Shown here piece after piece: positions 1 to 12,860 of a stretch of 64,000 nucleotides of DNA. This DNA comes from Adineta steineri (taxonomy: Eukaryota > Rotifera > Eurotatoria > Adinetida > Adinetidae), in contig CAJNOI010000069.1 in NCBI GenBank assembly GCA_905250115.1, positions 124,001 to 188,000 of the forward strand, written 5' to 3'. Below the pieces are notes generated by a model, which was not told where the DNA came from, made no database searches, and saw only the letters and a list, made by a program, of their open reading frames with translations. Position numbers and translations under genes: made by a program. Each line of letters begins with the position of its first letter. Within the stretch, counting starts at the first letter, position 1.

Positions 1-2
1 TG

Positions 3-248
3 CATAAAATTGAAGATCGTATTAGTAAATCATTAACAGAATATCGAGTACAAGAAAAAGAAGTTCTTAAACTTCTTGTTGAAGTTTCCATGACACGAAG
101 TCAAGTCGAAATTCAACTTGATGAAGAAGATTTTGGTGAAGCTGAAAAAATAAATAAACGAAAACATCGTATTCTTGAACAAGAAATATTAGCAGAAGCT
201 AATCCAAAAAAATCTAAAAATAAAAAAAAAGAAAAATTAAATGTTTGA
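3..248 (+). CDS. 3' end of an unidentified coiled-coil gene
   Basis: Open in frame 3 from the window edge to a TGA, giving about 81 C-terminal residues. The piece is charged and helical (for example EDRISKSLTEYRVQEKEVLK) and ends in a lysine-rich tail (PKKSKNKKKEKLNV). No catalytic motif or known domain is visible, so I do not name it. The stop lies only 45 bases before the next gene's ATG on the same strand, and an AATAAA-like run overlaps the gap, so it is probably the upstream cistron of an operon. The true start is outside the window. Confidence 0.65.
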   Translation, partial: HKIEDRISKSLTEYRVQEKEVLKLLVEVSMTRSQVEIQLDEEDFGEAEKINKRKHRILEQEILAEANPKKSKNKKKEKLNV

Positions 249-293
249 AAAATAAATAAAAATCATTGTTTTTGTTTTCAGATTAAATATAAA
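249..293 (+). promoter_or_regulatory. intercistronic spacer with trans-splice-like acceptor
   Basis: Between a stop codon and the next ATG there are only 45 bases. They hold an AATAAATAAA stretch (about 250-260) and a pyrimidine-rich TTTTTGTTTTCAG ending at 281, which reads as a splice acceptor with no donor upstream in a non-coding exon. Bdelloid rotifers are known to use spliced-leader trans-splicing, so the simplest reading is a polycistronic transcript processed here. The leader RNA itself is not in the window. Confidence 0.5.
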
Positions 294-3200
294 ATGCTAA
301 ATAGTTATCCAATTTATAATCCAACAACAAATAATTTACGTCGTAATAGTCTTAATTCTACTTTACCATTAACGAAATATCGTCGAAATTCATTTTTACC
401 TTCAACACCATTAATTTTATCCCAACAAACATATACAGAATATTCTGATGATTATTTCTCATCATCCTCATCATCAACTTCAACAACAAATAATAATAAT
501 AATAATCAATCAAAAATTAACGAAATCCCAATAAATCTTTTTTCGGAATCTAAAGATGATAATAGTCTTTCATTTCTTGATAGTCTTGATCTTACAAATA
601 ATTTAATATCGTCAACAAATGATGACAATCTATTTAATGAGAAAAATTTATCGGATTTATCAACACCATCACCTGTTATTTCATCTCCTCAATCTACAAT
701 TCAATGTGTACGTATTATTCGTCGAAATGATACAACTCCTATCCAAGCAAATTCAAATTCGAATTCAAATCAACGACGTGTTGTACGTGTCATCCGATTA
801 AGTAATTCTACACGTACAACAGAACAATCTCCATCGTCATCATCATCATCATCAAATGTATATATTGTTCGAAAAAGTGATCTAACGCCAACTGTTCATA
901 TAAATCCTGCCGTTCAACATGTTATTGCAAAAACAAATAATAATAATAATAATAATAATCCTAATCCTAATCCTATAGATGAAAATAATCAAATAAATAA
1001 ATTTTATGGTTCAACAATATCAATATTTGGTATTGAATTTACTGTTGTATCACATGAAACAAATTCTACAGATAAATGTGCATCACTTGTACAAAATATG
1101 AATGACACAACGATAAAAACAAATGTACAGACAACAAACAAAGTATGAACAAAAAAAATTAGAAACAAATATTTTTATTACTTTAATTATTTTTAGATAA
1201 ATGATATTCATAAATTATTCTCAAGAATTTATCGATGTGTACTTTGTTCAGCGGAATTTAATGTTTACGAAGATTTTGTTTCACATGGTAGTGGACATTT
1301 ACAAGATTTATCATTAAAACCACTTGAAACAGCATCTGTTTTTCGTCGACGGTCATATCGATGTCTTCTACCGCATTGCAATGCAAGAATTGAAAGGTAA
1401 AGTACTATAATTAATGAAAAAATCTCTTCAAGGGCGTTACGCCCCTGGATTTATCTTATGAGTGAAACTTACGCTACATTTGTTTTCGAATTCACAAGTG
1501 ACAGTAACTAAATATATTTGATTACAACAAAATTTACACATGAGTTGATGTTCATAATAGCATATCTATTAAATAATGGGTATTGTCATTTTCTCTTATA
1601 TTCAAATTTAAATTCCATGTAAGTTGATTAGTAAAAAAGTCATGGAAAGAAATAAGAAGTATTAATTAGTTATTTTTGTCTAATAATATCTTTCATATGT
1701 AAGCTTCTTATACTGAACATCTTTAGATAGATTCTATTGAATGCTGTTTATAGAAAAAAATCTCTTATATTTCTGTTTAATTTAGTGAAACTGAAAGTCC
1801 TCGTATACTTGATCAATTATTCCGTCGACATCTTCTTAGTCATGTTGGTACACATCCATTTAAAGTAAATTATACTTTAAAAATATGCTATAAAAAAATT
1901 TTATTATTATTTAGTGTCATATATGTAAAAGTAAATTTCAACGAATACAAAATTATCGTGTTCATTTAGCATATCATGAAGAAATGAACAGTCCTTCATT
2001 ACAGGTTTTTAATTTCTTGAGTCTTCTTGTCTTATTCAAAATCTATTATTTTTTTTTAGTGTAAAAAATGTTTAAAAAAATTTCCAACTGATAAGCAATA
2101 TAATTTTCATATTCGTAAATGTTTTGTTGTACCACCACCACCATCACAAACAACAAATACAACAGCTTCATTTCGTTGTCATATATGTAGTGAAAATTTT
2201 GAAAAAGATCAAAGTTTGAAATTACATATAAAACATTTTCATTCATCACGTCCATCAACACCGAATGTAACTGCTATACGAAGTGATAATGAGTAAGAAT
2301 ACAATTTAAGATAATTGTTGTCTGTTTATCAGGATAATTGTTTTTGCTCGTTCTGTAGTACACAGTTATGAGAATATTCGAGAAGACATTTCCTGTTATT
2401 TCTATTGATTAATAAGAAATGTCATGAGTACTAATAATTGTAGGAAACCTTTCTATTGCTAATAAAATTTTATTAATTGCCATTTTGTTATTAATTAGAA
2501 AAAGATCATTTTAAATACTCGTTTCTAATGAATTTATTTTATACTATTTTAAAAACACTCATAAATTATATTATTAATTTTCTTATTTAAGAGTTCGTGT
2601 TCGATTAGTATCTCCTCCAGCTGTTTCAGTTAAACCAAAACCATCAATGATTTCAACAAATACATGTCAGATTTGTCATCAAGAATTTCCGAAACGTTTA
2701 CTGTATAAGAAACATATGTTAACACATTTGGGAGATAAACATTTTGCATGTACTTATCCAGTATGTAATTAAATCATTTTTTTTATTGATTATCTTATCT
2801 TTATTTCGTTTCCAAAAAAAAGGCATGTAAAGATACATTTTATTCACAATCAAATCTTGATCGTCATGTACGTACTGTACATTTACGTGGAAGTCATTCA
2901 TTTGTATGTACATTTCCTGATTGTGGAAAAACATTTACAAGAAATGATTCTTTAAAAAATCATCGTGCTAAACATTTTCCTAATATGATTATGAAATGTC
3001 CATATGTTGGTAAGATTGATTGATGTTTCTTTTTTCAAATTAGAAATAATATTTTTCTTGAAGATTGTGAAGAAAAATTTCGTGTACGTTCAACATATCA
3101 TGCACATGTTAAAAGACATCGAAATGAAAAACAACAAGCGTCAACTATTTATGTTTGTGTTCTACAAAATTGTCAATATACAACATCGAATAAAGCAAGC

Positions 3201-4374
3201 ATGAAACAACATTTAACAAAAGTACATGATTATAAACAAGAAAAAGGTAAAATTTTCTAAAAAAAACGACTAATCAGTTTAGTATTTATATCATATGTCC
3301 TTGAGAATGATGTCTAAGTCTATTTCCGATCTTTATCTTTGATAAATACCACAAGTCAGTTGTTAATAAGTAGAAAAGGAAATAATAAAGTTATAGTTAT
3401 AGAGAGAAGAAGAAAATCAATTTTACCCTTTATAATTAAATACAGAGAAAAATATTAAGATGAAATAAACACATAGAATTATGAGTATTCTTGTTCTTTT
3501 TCTATTAGATGAAGATATTCCTTATATTCAATATCCGTCCAAACCACACCAACAACAACAGCAGCAGCAGCAGCAGCAACAACAAACTCAACAACAACAA
3601 CAACAATCACTGCCTATTGAAGAACCAACTTCAACGAATATTGTTGAAGTTTCAGCTCCAGTTGTAGTTAAACTACCCGGTGATGAACCTCTTCCACCTC
3701 CGCCAATTGTTGTACCTATTACTCAACCATTAGTTTCTGGTATTTATCATCTTTTATTTTTATTCTAAGTTCTATTTTCAATTCTATTTGCAGCACCACC
3801 GCCACAACCACTTCCGCCACCACCCTTAAGAGATCCATTCGATTTCTTTGATATGTTAATGATGCCTGATGTACCACTCGGTGATCTTGATTGGTTAAAT
3901 ATTGAATCTGAAGAAAATATTCGTCCACGTAAACGTCAAAATATAATTACAATTAGCCGTATGTATTATTTTTGCTTTTTAAATCTTTTTCTCATCTATT
4001 CTATATTAAAATTTGTTAGGTGATATGGAAAGTTTATCAACAGTTGTAGTAGAAAATTTAAGTGGTTGTGCTCGAACAGATTATCGTAGTAATCATGCAT
4101 TACTTGAACGTGCGAAATTTCGACGAAAATTATTGAATTATAAGCGCGGTAAAATAAAATTGTTATTATGTAAAAATAAAATCTCATCTATTTATTTATT
4201 AAAGAACTTTTGCGAGTTGATTCTCAACCAGTTTCAACATCAACTCAACGATTATCATGTCAATTATCTGATGATAATGATAATGATGATGAAGATGAGG
4301 ATATTCTTGAAACAACAACATGGGAAACAAGTCCAAAACGAATGAAACGATGGGTTGATGTTAATGAAAATTAA
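294..4374 (+). CDS. multi-exon C2H2 zinc-finger protein, probable transcription factor
   Basis: About twelve exons joined by mostly short GT-AG introns. Exon 1 (294 to about 1142) encodes a long Ser/Asn-rich, low-complexity N-terminus. Later exons carry C2H2 fingers, among them CHICKSKFQRIQNYRVHLAYH, CHICSENFEKDQSLKLHIKH, CQICHQEFPKRLLYKKHMLT, CTFPDCGKTFTRNDSLKNH and CEEKFRVRSTYHAHVKRH, followed by a C-C-H-H unit starting CVLQNCQYTTSNKASMKQH. The later fingers have TFIIIA-like spacing. After them come a polyglutamine tract (about 3553-3606), a proline-rich stretch and an acidic C-terminus ending WVDVNEN. Multiple fingers imply a nuclear DNA- or RNA-binding protein; orthology is not assignable by eye. 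It probably shares a transcript with the gene ending at 248. Exact borders of a few exons are estimates. Confidence 0.8.
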
Positions 4375-4962
4375 ATAAATCAATAAAAATAAATACATTT
4401 ATATACATATATATCTATATAAATATATTAAGTAAATAACAAAAGAAAAATTAATCATTGTTTTTTTTTTCTTAGATTCTTTCAGACTATCAAATTAAAC
4501 TAGAATGTATGCGCGTGTTTTGTATTTAAAAAAAAATCTTTATTATACTCTCTGTCTTTCGCACGTCTTCTTTTTCTATATGTTGTTGCACTGACATTTT
4601 TTTCCTTTTTTTCGTTGGTTCTTATGACTGTTTAGTTTTACGTGTGTGTATGTATGAATTGATTTTGTTATGTATGCTTTTGTTCGTTAATCGCGTTTAA
4701 ACAAAGGATTTTTTTGTCTTGCTATTGGTTAAAGAATACAAAAAAGCAATAGAAAAACGAAAGAACGTGCAAAAAGAAATTGTAATCTATATTTGGTTAA
4801 AGCATTTTTTTTAAATATAGATATTAAAAATAATACAATAAGAGAAGCATAGAGAAAGGCAGTTGATAAAGTTACATGAGAAGAAGGAGAGTATGTTCTT
4901 TTTATCAGTCACTGTACTAGCTATTGCATTATAGATAAGACTGCATTCGCCAGTGAAAACCA
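4375..4962. other. intergenic, gene-free
   Basis: AATAAA signals lie directly after the zinc-finger stop (about 4374-4390). The rest is T-rich with GT runs. No coding frame or RNA gene is visible; it should contain the promoter of the HPRT gene. Confidence 0.6.
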
Positions 4963-5928
4963 ATGGCAACTACATCGAAACAACCCGAAAAACATCATAT
5001 TGAATCAAGTCCACTTGTTATTTCGGATTCATTTGAAGGATATCCATTAAATTTTTTTAAGTAAATAGTTTTTTTTTTTATAATTATATTTCAATTTTAT
5101 AAAACTCTTGTTTTTTTTCCTTCTTAGTTTACCATTACACTATCGTGATGATTTAAAATCCGTTCTTATCCCATATGGACTTGTTCAAGATCGTATTGAA
5201 GCATTAGCTAGTCGAATTTTTTCTGATTTACATATTCATATACCAGAACAACTCAGTGAAAAACAAAACTAAATCATTAACAAAAAATAAAAATAAATTC
5301 TTTTATATTTAGTTTGTATGTGTGTACTTAAAGGTGGATATAGATTCTTTTCGGATCTTGTATCAAAAATTCAAAATGAAAATCGGTCATTTAAATTCTT
5401 TGTTTCCTATGATTTTTTAATCATTTTTTTTTTATTTTCTAGTCTTCGAAATGATCGTAGTTTACCAATGAGTTTAGAATTTATTCGTGTACGAAGTTAT
5501 ATTAATGATCATTCTACTGATCAAACTGAAATAATTGGTTTAAGTGATTTAAATTCATTAAAAGACAAACATATACTTATCGTCGAAGATATCATTGATA
5601 CAGGTGTTACAATGGTTGCATTAAAAAAAGAACTTGAAAAATTTAAACCAAAAACAATTAACGTTGTTTCATTATTTACAAAAAGACGTCATGATAAAAA
5701 ATGCATTTTTAAACCAGATTATTCAGGTTTTGAAGTACCTGATCATTTTATTGTTGGTTATGCACTTGTAAGACAAAATTAAATTTATTTAATTGTTATC
5801 CTTTTGATTTATTTTTTTATTAGGATTATAATGAATATTTCCGTGATTTGGAACATATATGCGTTATGAAAGAATCAGGTATCAGTAAATATAAAGTTGC
5901 AGGTGGTGACAAAGTTGAAGAATCATAG
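4963..5928 (+). CDS. HPRT1: hypoxanthine-guanine phosphoribosyltransferase
   Basis: Purine-salvage enzyme that converts hypoxanthine or guanine plus PRPP to IMP or GMP in the cytosol. Five exons (4963-5060, 5128-5255, 5313-5385, 5443-5767, 5824-5928) join in frame to 242 residues, slightly longer than the 218-residue human enzyme because of an N-terminal extension. The order of animal HPRT is visible: [50 protein letters not shown], the PRPP-binding signature [11 protein letters not shown] in the form [13 protein letters not shown], then [20 protein letters not shown]. Introns are 50-70 nt with GT-AG ends. Nothing suggests a defect. The ATG chosen is the first in frame and gives an N-terminus that starts MATTSK before the conserved [11 protein letters not shown]. 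Confidence 0.95.
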
Positions 5929-7603
5929 AGCCAACCATAGTCATTAATATACAAGCTCTTGTTTGTGCGTGATCATTTTATTATTCTCATTTTCTGTAGT
6001 TTAAAACTTTGCCTGTATTTCATCGTCATGGTAGTTTTGTTTTCTGCGTTCTGAAAAGAAAAAAAAATAAATGAAATTGAACGGTTGAATATGAGTTCAT
6101 TTGAAAACAATTAAAATATATATACATCAAATAATATCAAGGACAGTATATGATGAAATGACCTAAAGAATGAATATAAATACCATTTGATATGATACAA
6201 ATATACAAAGGATTACTCTTAAATATTTGCACTTCAGACAGTAATATCTATTTTGCACTCATAAAATGACCTATATAATTTTTATCAAGTACAATCATAT
6301 TATCAAATTGTTTTTTCCAGTAGTGAATATATTTCATTTAACAGAAGATACAATGATCTGAGAGTAAATTTGTCTTATAAAGTAATATATTTGATAAACA
6401 TATTGCTATCTATTAGTGAGTGTTTCTATGTTTAAAAAATGTTCTAAAAAAAAACTAATTTAAAAGATTATAATAAGAATTCCATTGGCTGCAGACTTGC
6501 TGTTATTTTTCTTTAAATATGCAGTGCTTTTATATAGAAAAATTCTTGCTCATTCTAGTTGCTAACTCAGGTAAAGTAAAAGATACTACTTGATTGAATA
6601 AATGCTGTTAATATATAGACAGATGTAAAAATATTGACGCTTTCAGCTGTAACTTAATTAATTAATCGGTCGAACTATATTAGGATAAGATCTAAAGCTT
6701 TGAAGATAAACTCTAGGACCCGAGTCATAATCATGATAGATACAAAAATTTTCTCCATAAAAACAGACCTCGTCATGTCTTAAAATAAAAATATCTGTTA
6801 TCATTCTCACGAGGTATCAAGGAAGGATTTGCATTGTTTCGAATTTATTTAGTGATAAGAGTACTTTTTCTTTTACATACGTGCACTGCATCACATAGCT
6901 AACTAATTTTTGCCCATATATAGATAATTATAATTATCGGATTTGTACTGAAAAGCTAATGACTCTGTTAAATATTTATATGTGTGCTTTGAAATATCTT
7001 TTCTCTTTGTATGTTTATATTATAAGAATTTTCATTAATGTATGACGTTTTGTTTATAGAAGAAACTGTAAAAATATAGGATGAATAAAATGAAATCAAA
7101 AAATTTTACATGAAAACCTATAATATGTTTTCTTTCCTTTTTTTAAATTATATATGACAAATACTTATCAACATTGAAAACTAATTAGTTTTCCCTTTCA
7201 ATTGCTACAGAATTCAATACAATTTCCTTTTCTAAATTATTTTCTTACATAAAAATGATTAACAAAGCTTGTAATTAGTAAATAATCAATATCCTGTTAC
7301 TTCCTTAAAATGACTTTAATTAGTTATTGAACGAGATATTTGTACAATGAATAATATTAGAGTTATACGAATTGTTTTAAATATTACAGGAGAAATTTAT
7401 ATTATTAAAATTGAATGTATAAGAGAAATTTTGTAACAAAAAAATGTCATTTACAGGGTTATGCTAAACTTTATTCAAAATGCGACCTCTATGTTCTTGA
7501 GTTACTAAGCGACCTTATTCCAAGCGAATCAACTTATGGAACTTGATTCATATTCATATAAAATTCTTCTTTTCTTAGATAAATTTGACAGGAACATCTT
7601 GCA
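5929..7603. other. intergenic, AT-rich
   Basis: About 1.7 kb with frequent stops in all frames and no recognisable gene, RNA or inverted repeat. Near its end a TTCTTTTCTTAG acceptor-like site (ending about 7578) lies about 25 bases before the CLUAP1 ATG and could be a trans-splice site or the end of a 5' UTR intron. Confidence 0.5.
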
Positions 7604-9499
7604 ATGACGTATCGAGATATTAGTCGTAAGTTATATAATCTGTTTATTTTTGTTTTTTAATTATTATAAAAAAACCAATTAAGATCTATGTGAGATGGCT
7701 CGAGTTCTTTCTTATCCACGTTTAATTTCAATGGAAAATTTTCGTCAACCAAATTTTCGTCTTGTTGCAGAAATAATGACATGGCTCGTTAAACAGTATG
7801 TATTTAGATATGCTTACCTATTCCATTATGATAATTATTTTAATTAGATACGATCCATTAACTGATGTTCCAAATGACATTGAAAGTGAACAAGAACGTG
7901 TTATATTTATACGTACTATAACACAAATAATTGTAAGAATAAGAAGAAGAAGAAGACGAAGAAAAAAAAAACAACATGTTTTCATTTCTAATTGTTTTTC
8001 TTTTTACTTCAGGCTACAAAAGCACATTTAAAATTAAATACAAAAAAACTTTATCAAGCTGATGTTTATGCTGTAAAAGAAATTCTTAAAGTGATAACAC
8101 CACTTTATAAAGCATTACGTGATAGTGAAAATAGAGAATTAGAAGATGAAGATGATGTTGATCAACAATATCGCTATGCAATGAATGATGATGTAAGACA
8201 AATTGAAATAAATCAATTTTTTTCAAATGTTTATTATTTTATAGATTGGTATACTTAAAAGTGCACGTCAACTTTGTTCGACTATAACACAAAAAGGTGC
8301 TAATTTACATGAATTGCTTGGCAAAGAACTTGATGCACGAGTAAGCAAAACAAATTTTAATCATTTATATATTATTTATGATCATTTTATTAGGAAGCTC
8401 GTCAAGATGTTATGAATCGAGGTATGGAATTATCTGAAGTTCATGAAGGAATACGTGATGCGGAAACTGCTGCTAAAGTATAAAGAAAAAAAATTTTTGT
8501 AAAACAATTAAACTGTTTTTATTCTTCACAGCGTGAATTATCAAAATTTACGAAATTAATCGAAAATGTTCAAACAGATGAAGTTGCACTTGATGAAAAA
8601 ATAGCAAAGCGTGTAGAAGAAAAAGATCGTCATCAACGACGACTTGATATGTTAAAAAGTGTTCGGTAAATAAAATGAATAGAAAAGTTTTTTTTTCTAA
8701 TTTAATTTATTAGACCATCGTTTATGAATGATTTTGAAAAATTTGAAACTGAACTTAATGAACTTTATACGAATTATGTTTTAAAATTTCGTATATTATC
8801 ATATTTGGAAAAAGAACTTGAAGGACATTTTCGAAATCAACGTGAAAAAGTTCAAGTAAATATTTTGTTTTTTTGTATTTTATATAATAGAATTAAATTT
8901 TGTTTTCTAGGAAGTATCTCGTCAATATCTGCAAGCAATGAATTCACAATTAACAGAACAAGATCAACAAAGATTTAATAGACAATTACAAGATCCAAAT
9001 GATGAAATTGGTGTTCGTAGTGATGAAGAAGAAGATGAAGAAGAATCAGATGATGATGATGATGAGTAAGATTTATTTAATTAATTATTATTATTAGTAA
9101 GATGTAATCTTTTAGTGATGATGAATCAGAAGATGATGAAGCTATGGATCGACCACCACCATCTCGACAACCAATACAAGGAAAAAAACTCGGTATATAT
9201 ATATCTTTTTTTGAGATTTATATATAAATGTGTATATTTCTATAGAAAATGGTACACGAGGTAAAGCTCATGGAGGCATGACAGATGATCTTAGTGATGA
9301 TGAACAAGTGGAAATGGGCAGAGGCAATGGTGGTATGGATGATGAAGATGAAGACGTAGATGCCGGTCCTAGACAAAAAGGTGGAGGAAATATTGTTCGT
9401 CGACCGCCAAGTGCAAATGGACAACGACGACAACGACAACCACCACCACCACAACAACGTCAACAACGAGGAACTTATAACGATGATGAAGACTTTTAA
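7604..9499 (+). CDS. CLUAP1: clusterin-associated protein 1 / intraflagellar transport protein 38
   Basis: IFT-B complex protein needed to build cilia. About ten short exons give roughly 447 residues (human protein 413). The CH-like N-terminal domain is unmistakable: [20 protein letters not shown], then [25 protein letters not shown], and [17 protein letters not shown], all close to animal CLUAP1. A coiled coil follows (residues about 135-310), including [20 protein letters not shown] and [20 protein letters not shown]. The tail is acidic (DDDDDE runs), Gly/Gln/Pro rich, and ends NDDEDF, like the acidic -DNDF end of human CLUAP1. The next gene on the same strand is also ciliary. Intact. Confidence 0.93.
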
Positions 9500-9910
9500 T
9501 TGATTTTTTTTGTATTCTCTATTATCTTGCTTTGAAAGGGGAAATGAGAAAAAAGTTGTATTATGATTATTATTATTACTATTCAAAACACTTTGAAATA
9601 TGTTGTTGTCAATATTTGTTCATATACATATATATATTTCTTTTTAACAAAAGTTTTTAAAATTCAATATATAGAATAAGTATTGAATTCTATGATCAAC
9701 GATGTATATTTACAGAATTTTACAATCAGATTTCTTTGCATCAAGTCGTTGTTGTGTAGCAAATTTTGAACTATAGAAAAAGAAAATATATACATTATAG
9801 AGGAGTTGCTATCGTTTCACTTTAAATTATGTCGCTAAGGTGACTTGTTGTTGTTATTATTCTGTTCTTTTTTACAGTTAAATTTTTCTGTGTCTTCGAG
9901 TAAGTGAATA
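9500..9910. other. intergenic, with acceptor-like site upstream of the docking-complex gene
   Basis: No coding sequence. A pyrimidine-rich TTCTGTTCTTTTTTACAG ends at 9877, 33 bases before the next ATG. GCTAAG followed by GTGACTTG near 9836 could be the matching donor of a 40-nt 5' UTR intron, so cis-splicing is as likely as trans-splicing here. Confidence 0.4.
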
Positions 9911-12429
9911 ATGGCTCGTCGGTTAGCATCCGAAGATTCTGATGAAGAATTTCAAGAAATTCAACATGGTAAATTACAAAATAGTTATCGACATGCACGT
10001 GAAGATCAACGTGAATATACGATAGAAAAAAAGGATCAACTCCGAACACAAAGGTATTTAAAAAAAATATAGTGAATTTAATTAACTAAATCTCGATGAA
10101 AAATTTTCTTTAGCAAAACATTGTCGCAATTAATAAGTGAGCGTGATGAATTAGATAAAGTAACTAAATTGGCTGAAAGTCTTGAAAATCAAAAACGTGA
10201 TGAAGAAAAAACAAAAAAATTACAAGAACTTGTTCAAACCAAAGGTTAATTATTCTATTATCGATTTCCATGTAATATTTCTATATTATTTTCTTTTAGA
10301 TGAAATTAATGATGAAATTAAAAATGAAAAAGCAACATCAGCTGATTTAGATGCAAAATTACGTGAATGGCAAAAAAAAATTCGTCAAAAACAAAGTGAA
10401 ACTGGTGGTGCAAATGCTTCAACAACATTTAATGCAAATGTCCGTAAACAAGAACGTGTTCTAGAAAATCGTTTAGAAACGGTAAATTTCTATTTCTAAT
10501 TAATTAAAATAATTATTTTATTTCTAATAGGCACTTCAACGATTTAATTCTTTATTATCTACAAATAGTTTATTACGTTCTGAAATTGATAATTTAAGAA
10601 ATGAACGTGAACGTTATGAAAATCTCTCTCAAAAATCTGAACATGAACTTCGTGAATTACGTGCTCAATTGGTCAGTTCGATTGAAAAATCAGTTATCTC
10701 ATACGAACAACGGTAATACTATAATCTAACAAAAAAAGAATCCTTTGAATAGTTGTTTGAAATTTTGTTTTTAGAAAAGATGCTAATTCAAAAGCCATTA
10801 TGCTTCAAAGTATGTAATAAATCTGTTTAAATATAAGAACTAATTTACTCAAATTTTTTTAGACAAAGCTGAAAATGATAAAGCAGCAGCTGAAGCTGAA
10901 ATGCGAGAACTTGAACGTCAAATTTCACATGATCGTAAATTACGTGATTTCATGAAACTTAAATCACAAGAACGACCAGAAGATGAAGATCTTATTACAT
11001 ATCGAAAACGCAAAGGTTGTATTATATGCTTAATTTTAATCTAAAGATTTACTTTGTTATTAATTTTTAGAGGCTGAAGCAGCTGAAAAACGTCGTAAAG
11101 AAAAAGAAGAACATTCAATTGATGCATATGAAAGTAAATTCAAACAAATTCAAGAAATTAGTGGAGAAAATGATTTGGATAAACTTGTTGATAAATTTAT
11201 CGAAGGTTTGTTATACATTTATATATATTTTTACAAATAAAAAGAAAAATTGATTTTAGTTGAAGATAAAAACTTTGCATTATTTAATTATGTTAATGAA
11301 TTAAATAATCAAATTGAAACATTACAAGAACAAATAGCTGATATTAAGAAAGAAATTCGTCGTTTTGAAGGACAAGGTGTAGAATTAGAAGGTCAACGAC
11401 AAAAATTACTTCAACAACTTGAAAAGAAACAAACTCAAGCAGATGTAACAGCGGATGAATATCAAGAAAAAACGAAATCGACTAAGAAAATTCTTGATCA
11501 ATGCCGAACAGGTTAAATTTTTAAAATATCAGTTTCGAATCTACACTGAACTAATTCTTCACTTATATTGAATGATAGTGTGAGTTTACAAACAAAGTTC
11601 AATAGTTTTTCTCTCTTAATGTGAAGAAATATACAATTGTTGAGTATAAGAGTTCTTCTAATTGAAAACTAATCATTATTAAGAATAATAGCTAGCAGAT
11701 CCATACTAAATAATTCAGAATTATGACAAGTGATAATTATGTAGAAAAAATTCGAAACTATAATTTTTATCTATTGTGTCTCTCATTCATATCTAATTAC
11801 GTTCGTATTAAAATAGGTGTTGATTCATTATTCAAAAAGATTGGTTGTGATCGTCGACAAATTGATCATTTACTACAAAGCCATGAAGGTGTCACTGAAG
11901 ACAATATATTACGATATTTGGGTATTATAGAAGAAAGAACTAATGAATTACTCACGGCTCAAGCAGCAATTGCAGCTAAAGTAAATTTTGATATACAATT
12001 TAATTTATATTATTGTTTTTTTTACGAATAGGAACAAAATATGTCATTACGTGACCGTGCTCCAAATTTGATTGGTGATGGCCCGTCAGGACCAGCACCT
12101 CAAGTTAATCTTCATCTTCCGAATACGTAAGATATATTAAATAATTTGAAAAACAAATCCTATTTGATAACTTTTATTTTTGAAGCGATGATCGTCGTGA
12201 TCCAGATGAAAGAGATGATAGAGCTGATGATGAACTTAAACCATTAACACGTGAAGAATTAAAACTTCGTGCTGCTGAACAAGTGAAACATTTAGAACGT
12301 AAAGCATTACAAGAACAAAATAAATACAATGATTTAGCATTATCAACAACACGTGAAAAAAGTGCACCAGGAACATCAAGAGGGGCGGGTGGAGACAATG
12401 GAAAAGCACCAACATCTCGTGGACGTTAG
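9911..12429 (+). CDS. outer dynein arm docking complex coiled-coil protein (ODAD1/CCDC114-CCDC63 type)
   Basis: Structural axonemal protein of about 571 residues from eleven or so exons. Almost the whole chain is coiled coil. The family signature ENDLDKLVDKFIEVEDKNF followed by ALFNYVNELNNQIE (residues about 308-343) is shared by CCDC114/ODAD1 and CCDC63, subunits that dock outer dynein arms on ciliary doublets. The C-terminus is acidic, then Gly/Ser rich (GTSRGAGGDNGKAPTSRGR). One intron (11513-11815) is about 300 nt, several times longer than its neighbours. It sits 412 bp downstream of CLUAP1, so two ciliary genes are adjacent and co-oriented. Which of the paralogous vertebrate proteins is the closest cannot be decided by eye. 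Confidence 0.85.
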
Positions 12430-12860
12430 ACAAAAGACAACAACCAATAAAGAATTATAGAATAAACTTCTTCTCTTTATTTTCTCAAATATTATTAATA
12501 TGCACTTTTAATGAAAAAATTTGTTGGTACCATTTATGAACTTTAAAAAAGATGTTTTTTTTTTTGCCTTAAAATTCTGGTGGTTATATAAAATACTTTG
12601 AAGAAAAAAAATATATATATAGACAGAAAGATTTTGTAAATTCACGAAGTCCAATTAGTTGTTGATTAGATAAATACAGAAGCAATTTCTAGGTTAGTCA
12701 TTGATTCAACTTTCAAAATAAACGTGCTAGAATTGGTGTCAAATCCAGTTCTATTTCAAATACTTATCAGATTAAAACTGATGAATTGATTCTCTAAAAT
12801 TCATATAATGTCATTATTTATTAAAAAACCGAATTGTAAACTACATATAAATGAAAACAT
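12430..12860. other. intergenic between convergent genes
   Basis: Holds the 3' flank of the docking-complex gene (AATAAA-like sites near 12447-12465) and that of the convergent minus-strand gene. No other structure seen. Confidence 0.5.
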
